Shown here in pieces: positions 36,180-46,338 of a DNA stretch of 64,000 nucleotides (position 1 is its first letter; each line of letters opens with the position of its first letter). Under the pieces are notes generated by a model, which worked only from the letters and a program-made list of their open reading frames with translations, searched no databases and was not told the DNA's origin. The translations under genes and the position numbers were made by a program. Origin of the DNA: Lumnitzera littorea (taxonomy: Eukaryota > Streptophyta > Magnoliopsida > Myrtales > Combretaceae); contig JAMXBB010000011.1 in assembly GCA_024138015.1 (NCBI GenBank), positions 37,436,724 to 37,500,723 on the forward strand, written 5' to 3'.

Positions 36180-36497
36180 GGGAAAAAATTAATTAAAAAA
36201 GAAGAATATTTATATGTTATATGTATATTTTATAAAGCAAATTTAACATTTTTATATTTGACTCTTTGTTGTGTGTCCGAGTGATACCTAATGAATCTAT
36301 TTTCACCTTATTAACACATATAAAGATTAAGGATGACTGAGTATAAGGTAAATAGAATATAATACTGTACATTTACCAAAATTTTTATGCCAAATTTTTT
36401 GGGTGGAGATGGTGGTTGGTTTTCAAATTAAAAGGAGCCACAACTCATTGAGTTTGAAAAAAAAATTAATTAAAAAACAAGAATGTTCATATATTAT
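36180..36497. repeat. local tandem duplication, second copy split by the 12-kb element
   Basis: AATTAATTAAAAAAGAAGAA near 36188 recurs as AATTAATTAAAAAACAAGAA near 36464, just before the LTR. The rest of copy 1 (GGATGACTGAGTATAAGG...AGAATATAATACT, about 36330-36365) matches GGGTGACTGAGTATAAG...AGAATATAATACT at about 48777-48812, beyond the element. Copy 2 is therefore 36455-36497 plus 48656 to about 48815. This shows the empty site before insertion. Confidence 0.7.
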
Positions 36498-38736
36498 TGT
36501 CAAACTTGAATTTTTCAATTTTTTTATTTAAATTTGATTTCTTATTTTTTTTATTAATACTAAACTCTAATTTATTTAGTATTAATCATCGACTAGAAAA
36601 ATTAGAAAATTACGATTTCTTTAATAAAAACTTTTAGAGTTGACATCCGACCGAAATTAGAAAAAATAGAAATCGTAATCAATTGAGTAAATTGATTACA
36701 ATTTGGCTACCGTTTTTTATTTCAATTTGATAAAAATCAAAAGGTTCCGAATTCAAAAGCTTACTTATTAAACGTTAATGGATACTACTATTATTTTTTC
36801 AAAATTAGGCTTATTTTTCACAATTTCCCTTTTTTGATATTTTTAAGAAAAATAAAAAATCAAAAGAATAAAAGAGAACCTAAGTTTTTACATATTTTAA
36901 TGTCACCTCAGATATGCCTATATATCCGCTAATCGATAACAGACAATCGTAGTTCTTTTTCGAAAACTTTAATGTGGTGGTTTATTTTAATTTTAAAACC
37001 AACCAAGTTTAAGTATTTATTAATTTAATTTATTCAAATAAAATTCTAAAAGGGTCCTAATTTTTTAGTATTTCTATTTTTAAAAAGACTCTTTAAAACA
37101 TCCTAATTTAAAAAAAAAAGGTTTTTTATTTCTAAAAAATAATTTTTCTAAATGAGAAATCTTAGAAAAAACTTAATACTAAAAAATACCTAAGCTAATA
37201 TATATCTATTTATATACTATGTTACAAACATAACTAAATAACTAATAAATAAAATAATATTAATAATAATAAATATGAAAAACAACGAAACCTGAATTAC
37301 TCGTTTGGTGAAGGACAATGGACATGCTTGGATTATGTCCTTTATAGTCAATGTGCATGTTCGGTTAGTTGGTGTTTATCGATGAAGAGCTGCTGAAGAG
37401 GACAGTAGCTCGACGTATGGGTTTGTTATAGGGCCGTGGCCGTACTGTCTAGTTGTTGTTCGCGAGAGAGAGTTGGCGCTTGTGTAGGGGCTGTTTGTCA
37501 GTAACAGTAGGGTTGTTGTAGCGTAAGCATTGTATTGTGCCACTAAAGTGTGTTGCAGTCATGTAGGGGAAGTGATCGACTACTACGGTTGCTGTTCGTG
37601 AAGCTGTGGTTTGGTGTGTGCGTGGCTTACTATTTTGTGATGGTGTTGCGTGGTGAGGACTTAGTGTGCTAATGTGCATGGAAGGTCATCTGCTATTCAT
37701 GGTTGTCAAAAGGATGGTACTATGTGATGAAGTGCATTGTAATGTTGAAGGTTAGGTGCTTTGGTGTTGTGTACGTGTTGGACAAAGACGATGGGCATGC
37801 TGTGATCTGTGTATATGCTGGAGCTCACATGTGAATCTTGTCAATGGAGTTGTATATTGGATAGGGTATGAATTTGCATATATGCTAGATAAAGGATGGT
37901 CAGTTTTAGCTTATTGATCAGTGTGGTTTTTGGCCGTACTACAAATCAGGGAACTGTAGTTACATGAAGTTTGGTGAGGGAGATTGTGTTTGGTCACTAA
38001 TTATGGATGGAGCTATGGGTGGTGTGTGAACTGTGCAATGTCTATGAATTGTGTTAGTTGTTGAGTAGCATAGATGTGCGGTGTAAGTTTGTAGGGAAGT
38101 TGGTGTGCGTCCGTGGACTGTGTTAGTTGTTGAGTTATTGTAATAGAAAAAAATCTAGCTAAGTGATAGTGAACAACAATCGCCTCATGACTGTCTGTAA
38201 TTGAATTTTTTTTTACGTCGCGCGATCGATATTTATAAAATTTGAAAAACCAAAAATAGATTTGAATCTCACAAATCTTTATCGCATTAGATTCGAAAGA
38301 TTTGAAATTAGATTTGAATTCCGTACGCTCAACTAATTTTCTCAAATAAAAGAAAAAAATAAAGGATACATGTGTCTAGTAAGATTTGAAATCGTAACCT
38401 TAAGCTAACCTAATGCCAATGTTCAAATACATATCTGTTAAGTCGTTAGCCTGTGCCTTGATATTTAGTGCAATTAAATTATACTTAAACTATATGAATC
38501 TCTAAAGTTATTTGAACTAAATTAAACTTAAATCAATTAACCCTTAAACATTTTATTTTCCAAAAATCTATCTTCTAAAAAAAAAAAATCTTTATAACTT
38601 TTCTTTTTTTCATTTTTTTGGTATTTTAATCATTTTTTAATTTTTTATTTATTCTTTATTATTATTTTTACTTTGAATTAGGACCTTATTAAAAAAAAAA
38701 TTAAAACTACGAAGGGGAAAAAATGTGGTGTTTACA
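36498..38736 (-). mobile_element. 3' LTR of the 12-kb element
   Basis: 2,239 bp and collinear with the 5' LTR throughout. Shared strings include AATTTGATTTCTTATTTT, ACTTATTAAAC, TCGTAGTTCTTT and GTGATCGACTA. The sense start is TGTAAACACC and the end GTTTGACA. A short purine-leaning stretch (CAAAGAGTAGCAAC on the minus strand, 38737-38750) sits at the polypurine-tract position but is degenerate. Open frames 37449-37679 and 38013-38345 (minus) lie in the LTR and are not recognised. Confidence 0.9.
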
Positions 38737-38899
38737 GTTGCTACTCTTTGTAATGAAGTTTGAGTAAAACTTTTCCATAAAAACAAAAGAGACACCACTT
38801 TTGCATTGAGATTGACATTGTCCTAAAAAGCGCTATGATTAGCTAGCTATCCTAAAGCTGATTTGTTGGAGATTTGGTGATAAATACTCGAAAATAACA

Positions 38900-41800
38900 A
38901 TGGTAAGCGTAGTGTCCCTATGGACTAGCAGGAACCTTAAATGAATGGGTAAACCGCTCCTTGAACTAGCTAATATCCTAAAGAGATATTAAGGACTTAG
39001 TTGTGCCTCCTAGGGGCTGACTAACCAAGGCGGATGAAGCGTTTCTTAATTTGGCTAAGATCCTAGAGAGATATTAAGAATTTAGCCATGCTCCCTATGG
39101 GTTGATTAACTAAGGTAGGCTACGCACTCCATGAGCTGGCTGAGACCCTAAAGAGATATTGATTACTTGGTCGTACACCCTATGGGCTAATTAACTAAGG
39201 CAGGCAAAGTGCTCATTAAGTTAGCTAATATCCTAAAGAGATATTGAGGACTTACTTGTGCCCCCTATAAGCTGACTAACTAAGGCAGGTGAAGTGTTCC
39301 TTAAGCTGGCTAAGACCGTAGAAAGATATTAAGAATTTAGTCGTGCCCCCTATGAGCTTATTAACCAAAGCGGGCGACGTGCTTTGTAAGCTGGCTAAGA
39401 TTCAAAAGAGATATTGATTACTTAGTCGTGCCCCTTATGGGCTGACTAACCATGGTGGGTGAAGCACTACTTGAGCTGGCTAAGACCCTAAAAAGATATT
39501 AAGAACTTGGTCATACCCCCTATAGGTTGACAAACTAAGATAGGCGAAACACTACTTAAACTAGTTAAGACCCTAAGAAGATATTGGAAACTTGGTTGTA
39601 CCCCTTATTGGCTAATTAACCAAGGAGGGCAAAGTGTTCCTTGAGCTACCTAAGACCTCAAAAAGATATTGGGAACTTAGTCGTATCCCCTATGGGTTGA
39701 TTAATCAAAGCAGGTGAAGCGTTCTTTGAGCTGGCTAAGACCGAAGGTATTGAAGAGTTGGTCGTGTCTCTTATGGGCTGACTAACCAAGACAGGCAAAG
39801 CGCTCCTTAAGCTAGCTAAAACACTAAAGAGATATTGAGAACTTAGTCATGACCCTTATGGGCTAACTAACTAAGGTGGGTAAAGCGCTCCTTAAGTTAG
39901 CTAAAACTCTAAAGAGATATCGAAAACTTGGTCGTGCTCCCTATGGGTTCACTAACTAAGGCAAGCAAAGCGCTCCTTGAGTTAGCTAAGACCTTAAAGA
40001 GATACGAAGAACTTAGATGTGTCTCCTATGAGCTGACTAACTAAGGTAGATGAAGCGCTCCATGAGTTAGCTAAGACCTTAAAGAGATATTGAGAAATTG
40101 GTTGTGTTTCTTTCAGGCTGACTAACTAAGGTAGGTGAAACGCTCCTTAAGCTAGCTAAAACTCTCAAGAGATATGCAGAACTTGGTCGTGTCCTCTATA
40201 GGCTGATTAACCAAGGTTAGCGAAGTACTCCTTGAGTTGGCTAAAACCCTAAAGAGAATATTTGAAAACTTAGTCATGCCCCCTATGGGATGAATAATTA
40301 AGGTAGGTAAAGCGCTCCTTAAGCTGACTAAGACCTAAAGAGATATTGAAAAACTTGGTTATACCCCTTATGAGCTAATTAACCAAGGCAGGCGAAGCGC
40401 TTCTTGAGTTGACTAAGACCCTAAAGAGATATTAAAAACTTAGTTGTATCCCCTATGGACTGACTGACTAACTAAGATGGGCGAAGCACTCCTTGAGCTA
40501 GCTAAGACCGTAAAAGATGTTGAGAACTTGGGCATGTCCTTTATGGGCTGACTAACCAAGGTAGGTGAAGCACTCCTTGAGCTGGTTAAGACCTTAAAAA
40601 TATTGAGAACTTGGTCACATCTTCTATGGGATAACTAATCAAGGTACGCAAAGCGCTCCATGAGTTGGCTAAGCCCCTAAAAGATATTGATAACTTGGTC
40701 ATACCCTCAATAGGCAAACTAACCAAGGCGGATGAAGCGCTTCTTGAGCTGGTTAAGACCTTAAAAGATATTAAGAACTTGGAAGTGCCCCTTATGGGCT
40801 AACTAACAAAGGTAGGCAAAGCACTCCTTGAGCTGGCTAAGACCCTAAAAGATATTGATAACTTGGTCGAGCCCTTTATGGGTTGACTAACTAAGGTGGG
40901 CAAAGCTTTCCTTGAGCTAACTTAGACCCTAAAGAGATATTAAAAACTTGGCCGTACTCCCTATAGACTGACTAATTAAGGTGGGTGAAACACTCCTTGA
41001 GCTAGCTAAGACCTTAAAGAGATATTGAGAACTTGGTTGTGTCCTTTATAAGCTTACTAACCAAGGCGGGTGAAGTATTCCTTGAGCTAACTAAGACCCT
41101 AAAGAGATATTGAGAACTTAGTCGTACCCATTATAAACTAACTAACTAAGGCGGGCGCGCTCCTTGAGCTGGCTAAAACCTTAAAGAGAAATTGAGAACT
41201 TGGTTGTATCTCCTATGGATTAACTAACAAAAGTGGGTGAATCACTCCTTAAGCTGGCTAAAACCTTAAAGAGATATTGAGAACTTGGTTGCGTCTCTTA
41301 TAGGCTAACTAACTAAGGTAAGTAAAGCACTCCTTAAGCTAGTTAAGACCCCAAAGAGAATATTTGAGAACTTGGTCATGCCCCCTATGGGCTGACTAAC
41401 CAAGGTGAGTAAAGTGCTCCTTAAGCTAGCTAAGTCCCTAAAGAGATATTGAAAAACTTGGCTATACCCCTTATAGGCTAACTAACTAAGGTAAGCAAAG
41501 CGCTCCTTGAGCTGGCTAAGACCTTAAAGAGATATTGAGAACTTAGATGTGTCTCCTATGAGCTGACTGACCAAGGGAAGCGAAGCGCTCCATGAGTTAG
41601 CTAAGACCTTAAAGAGATATTGAGAACTTGGTTGTGCCTCCTACGGGCTAACTAACTAAGGCAGGTAAAGTGCTCCTTGAGCTGGCTAAGACCCTTAAGA
41701 GATATGAAGAACTTAGTTGTACCCTCTATGGGCTAACTAACCAAGGCGGGCAAAGTATTCCTTGTGCTGGCTAAGACCCTAAAAGATGTTGAGAACTTGG

Positions 41801-42760
41801 TTATACCCCCTATAGGCTGACTAATCAAGGCAGGTGAAGCGCTCCTTAAGCTGGCTAAAACCTTAAAAGATATTGAAAATTTAGTTGTGCCCCTTATAGG
41901 CTGATTAAATATGGTGGGTGAAACGCTTCATGAGCTAGCTAAGACCCTAAGAGGTATCGAGAGCTTAATCATGCCTCCTATGGGTTGACTAACCATGGCG
42001 AGTAAAGCGCTCCTTGAGTTGGCTAAGACCCTAAAAGATATTGATAACTTAGTCGTACTCCTTATAAGCTAACTAACTAAAGCGGACGAAGCGCTCTTTG
42101 AGTTGGCTAAGACCTTAAAAGGTATCGAGAACTTGGTCATACTCCCTATAGGCTGACTAACCAAAGCGAATGAAGTACTCCTTGAGTTAGGTAAGACCCT
42201 AAAAGATATCGAGAACTTGGTCATGCCCCTTATAGGCTAACTAACCAAGGCGGATAAAATGCTCCTTGAGCTATCTTAGCCCCTAAAAGATATCGAGAAC
42301 TTAATCATGCCCCTATGGGCTGACTAACTAAGGCAGGCGAAGTATTCCTTAAGTTAGCTAAGACACCAAAAGATATTAAGAACTTGGTTGTACCGCCTAT
42401 AGGCTGACTAACTAAGGCAAGTAAAGCACTCATTGAGCTAGCTAAGCCCCTAAAAAATGTTGAGAACTTGGTTGTGTCTCCTATGGGCTGATTAACCAAG
42501 GCAGGTGAAGCCCTCCTTGAGTTAGTTAAGTCCCTAAAAGATATTGAGAACTTAGCCATGCCTCCTATGGGCTAACTAACTAAAGTGGGTGAAGCGCTCC
42601 TTAAGTTGGCTAAAACCCCAAAGATGTTGAGAACTTGGTTGTGCCCCCTGTGAGTTGATTAACCAAGGCAGGCAAAACATTCCTTCAGCTGGATAAGATC
42701 TTATATGAATGGGCAAAACGCTCCTTATGCTGGCTAAGATTCTAAAGAGATATTAGATCA
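38900..42760. repeat. 85-bp tandem array, about 45 copies
   Basis: The unit contains, in order, GAGCTGGCTAAGACC, CTAAAGAGATATTGAG, AACTTGGTCGTGCC, CCCTATGGGCTGACTAACC and AAGGCGGGCGAAGCGCTCC (plus strand). Copies are 82-86 bp and differ by scattered substitutions and small indels. Two subtypes, AAAGAGATATT and shorter AAAAGATATT, occur in blocks: the first at about 38985-40490 and 40930-41700, the second at about 40510-40870 and 41770-42620. The array lies between the non-recognised interior and the 3' LTR, i.e. in the element's 3' UTR. It is not CRISPR: there are no spacers. The 84-codon frame at 42305-42559 exists only because the unit is near a multiple of three. Confidence 0.95.
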
Positions 42761-42764
42761 CGAT

Positions 42765-42960
42765 AGTGCTTTATGAGCTAACTACAACCCTGATGAAGAT
42801 ATGGATAGGGACAATGCTCCCTAAGTTAGTTAGAGCCCTGATGAAGATATGGATGGGGACAATGCTCCATGAGCTGGTTGAAATGCTAATGAAGATATGG
42901 ATTGGGATAACGCTTTATGAGTTGGCTAGATCCTTAAGAAAATGAATAAAGGGTGAGTAC
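42765..42960. repeat. short 57-bp tandem repeat at the array edge
   Basis: Three copies of a unit containing CTGATGAAGATATGGATAGG, GACAATGCTCC and AGTTAGTT follow the 85-bp array. Shared pieces (GCTCC, GAGCTGGTT) suggest descent from the main unit. Confidence 0.75.
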
Positions 42961-44985
42961 CCTATGAACTCGCTAAAACTCTATATGACAGTTGAAAGTA
43001 AAACCAAGGAACATGACCGATTCAAAAAAAAAAAAAAAACTCTTGATTTAAGAGATTTAGAAACGAGGAATTTGGTGAAAACCGTTTATGACATGAATTG
43101 AAGATTTTGCCATTAGGGCCGACATGAATAAAAAAACTTGTAACAAGCCCTTACTTTCTCTCCTTCTTTTCTTTTCTTTTATCTCTCTTTTTTTTCTTGA
43201 AAATCTACTAATGGATACAAATTCTTATCTAAACGACAAGTGTTATAACCATCCCCTTTCCTTGGTGAACATGTGGGGTGTCTCGTATCCATCTTAGTTT
43301 CTATCCTTAACACTGAGCTTCTCAAATAGACCTTATATCATTCATTTCATAAGGAAAAGGTAACTCATGATTAATTTAGTCGAAGATGACTTCCTTGCGC
43401 ATTCTCGGTCTAGATTTCGCTCTTAACTATTATTCTCAAAATTACAATCTAATTTGCAAATAATACACCTTGATCAATCCATTAGGTCTTTTTAGATTAG
43501 TATTGTGAATCGGTCTTTTGGTCAAATAGTTTCAAAAGGGATTAATGATAGAGCCTATTTTAAAAGAAATATTTTCATCTAACCCGAGTGCATAAGTTAA
43601 GAAAGCTTTAGAAAAATTAGAAATGTGCTTGCCCTAGTTTCAAAAATAATTTTTATTAAAGATAAATTATCCTTCATAATTAGAAGAGCTTTGAATAGGG
43701 AGGTATTGTGGGTGGGAAAGTCTTGTGTTTGAAATTCAAGTGGACTTGAAGTGTGATTTTGAAATGAATATGGGGTTTTTGGTTTATGGTTAAGAATGTG
43801 GTTCTGAAATGAAGATGGAGTTTTGTGTTTTTGGTTGGAAATGTGATTCAGGACTTTGTGTTTTTAGAGCAACTTAAGCTTCAAGACCTTCTTTGGTTAG
43901 GGCTTTTATCAAGTGCAATGTTTAGACCTTTCTTGCTTTTTTTTTCTTTTTCTCTTTTTCTTTCTTTTCTTTCTTCTTCCTTTTTTTTTCTTTTTTTTTT
44001 TCCTTTTTGCTGCATTATTTCTTGCTTTTTTTCTCCCCAGAAGTAATTATAACTTTTGTTGAGTCTTTGTCTATAGATGACTCGAGGCCCTAAATCTATA
44101 GGTTTCAAGTGTATGGGCTTAGGTAAAGTATGTATGGTCTTGAGGTATTTGGAAAAGTATTGGCTCTTCTTTAAAGGGAACAATTTATCCAAAACAAAAG
44201 TTATCCTTAAATTGTTATTACTAAAGTAAGCATAAACTAGTTTTATCCTTCTCTCCTAATCAATAACCCTAACCTCTAAATTGCCCTACTGTACCTACTG
44301 TAGGGTGGTTCTTGACAGGGTTTATATTTGAAAGGACTCTAAATTGGTTCAACGGGGTTAACAAAAAATAAATGTGTTTAGGATTTGAAAATAAATGCCT
44401 AACTTCATTTCGGTCTGCGTATCAAATTCAAAATGGACCTCCTTTAAGGAATGAGTCCAAAATATCCTCACTATGATGTCTCTCATCTTTCAAAGTATTT
44501 AAGGGTTAGTGTATGGGATATAGCTCACCACTTTTTATTTTAAAGCTTTTAAAAGTGAGTTAACAAGTCCTTAGGTAAGAGCTTATGTTGATTTGCCCCA
44601 AGGTAGAGATTGATCTCACATCCTACCCCACCTCCCCTAATTTCTTGAAACATGCCCTTAGTTGCGAAATGATATCTTTCATTTGATTTGAATTCAAAAT
44701 TAGATTGCAACCACCAAATATCCGAACTTTTTGTTTTATGGCTAAAATTGCCCTTTAACTCCCATGTACAAATTCGGGCTTAGTTCTTTAGAGTCGAATG
44801 TGCCAACATCGATGTCTTTTGAAATGAAAGGGACTATGAATTGCAGCCCCCCTTATCCCCTACCCTGCACACCTTACCCCCCCTACCCTTCCTTTTTTTT
44901 GGTACTAGGGATCAAGTTTAATATGGTGTTTCATGGTCTCGTGTTTTGACTTCGTTCATTCTTAGACTTGATGGACTAGGAATTT
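42961..44985 (-). other. interior of the 12-kb element, no domain recognised
   Basis: Contains a 73-nt uninterrupted pyrimidine tract on the plus strand (43936-44008), which makes the lysine/glutamate-rich minus frame 43881-44192 an artefact. No gag or pol motif was seen on either strand. Confidence 0.5.
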
Positions 44986-45898
44986 TGAGTTAGCTTAATG
45001 ATCTTAATGGGCTAAGGGTTAGTGTTTGGTTGGTTGCCTTTTTAAGCTAAGTGATTGTGTTTAGGTTAGCTATCTTAATGGGCTAAGTGATTGTGTTTGT
45101 CCTAAGTCCCATAAGGATTTATAATCATTAGCAACTTTCTTTTTCTTTTTCTTTTTCTTTTTTGAAAGAGAGAGAAAAAGTTAGGCCTTTTATGATGCAG
45201 AGACTAAGTGATGAAATTGTAAATGGGAGATTACTTTCTTGGGTTTTTATATACACGCCTACAGAATTTATTTACCTATAAAACAACATTACTGAAGGTC
45301 TATTTACAAAAGAGGAATTCTAAGCATTGAAGAACAAAAGACTAAATAGAGAAAATATCTAAATCCTATTTATTCTAAATGAGAAAGGCTATTTATAAAG
45401 CACTAATCTATCCAAAAGAATGAATGTTCCTGATTGTAAGAATATTTGGCAAAATGGCAACTACTTAAGGTAATATTTGGTTCTTTTTGTTTTGTTTTAT
45501 TATTTATTCTAGGAGGTTTAAGCTCAGCTGATGTGGGCCCAAACAAAAAGCAACGAATTCGGGCCTCCATAGATGTTCTAAGGCTTGCATTAAGGTAATA
45601 TTCACAAAGGTCTTCTGTAGGGACAAGATGGGCCCAATCTTGTTCCAAATAAATTCTTACTTATCTAAGCGGAAAAGTCGGAATCATATTAGGAGTAATT
45701 TTTTAGGCCAATTAGGTGGGTGATCATGGATCTCTTCAAAAGCTCCTTAACCTAATCTAGCCATACCTATTTAATTAAAATTACAATCAAAGCCTATCAT
45801 AAACTTTATATGAAATTATTATAGGATATTTATAAAGAAATATTACAACAAATAATTGCCATTATCCGTCTACATATGTCACATTATGGGTTCTCACA
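44986..45898 (-). mobile_element. candidate solo LTR nested in the 12-kb element
   Basis: Plus-strand ends TGAGTTAGCTT and GGGTTCTCACA give a sense LTR TGTGAGAACCC...AACTCA. Pentamers AATTT flank both sides (44981-44985, 45899-45903). The minus strand has TTTATAAATAGCC near 45390, a promoter-like site. An internal duplication (CTTAATGGGCTAAG...AAGTGATTGTGTTT) is at about 45000-45100. AATTT is a common pentamer in AT-rich DNA, so this is not proven. Confidence 0.5.
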
Positions 45899-45903
45899 AA
45901 TTT

Positions 45904-46318
45904 ATTTTTTGAAAAAGGTTTTCATGTATGTAAAGGGTAGATTCTAAAGGTCCTCAAGTTCTATGACCACCACGTTTTTCAAAGCAATGGTTCTATGATT
46001 ACACCTGAACTTGAGTGGAATAGCTTGATCGGCCCTGGAAGGTAGTTGCTTCACAACATCCGAAACTTACATAATGGCCTCCTTCTTAAGGTCCTATTGC
46101 GATTGAGTTCTGATCGTATTTACCATGCCTTTATAATGCGAAAAATAAAATGAAACAAATAAACCCCGAAACGACCCCCCTAAATAAACTGCAATGAAAA
46201 ATGTTAGAACAAAAAGAAATAAATAAAAAAATAATCGACTTAAGTTTTTTCTTTCTTATTTTTTTGAAAAATAATTTTAATTTCGGTAATTTCTAGTGGC
46301 TAGCTCTCTTAATGGCAT
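45904..46318 (-). other. leader of the 12-kb element
   Basis: This is non-coding sequence downstream of the PBS on the minus strand. Short readable stretches (for example IALKNVVVIELEDL near 45950-45990) are not attributable to gag. Confidence 0.4.
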
Positions 46319-46335
46319 CCCCAGTAAAGTCGCCA
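46319..46335 (-). other. primer-binding-site-like motif of the 12-kb element
   Basis: The minus strand reads TGGCGACTTTACTGGGG, three bases inside the 5' LTR, and resembles the TGGCGACTC.GCTGGGGA sites of Tat/Ogre-type plant elements. This motif fixes the element's orientation. Confidence 0.65.
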
Positions 46336-46338
46336 AAC

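Noticed and set aside
42305..42559. Protein with 28-residue repeats encoded in the tandem array
   Set aside because: The frame exists only because the unit length is close to a multiple of three; neighbouring units break it and no start context or homologue is evident.
38900..42760. CRISPR-like array
   Set aside because: Units are contiguous and similar along their full length with no unique spacers, and the context is a plant retrotransposon.
43825..44192. Overlapping S/F-rich and K/E-rich frames
   Set aside because: Both are translations of a 73-nt pyrimidine tract on opposite strands.
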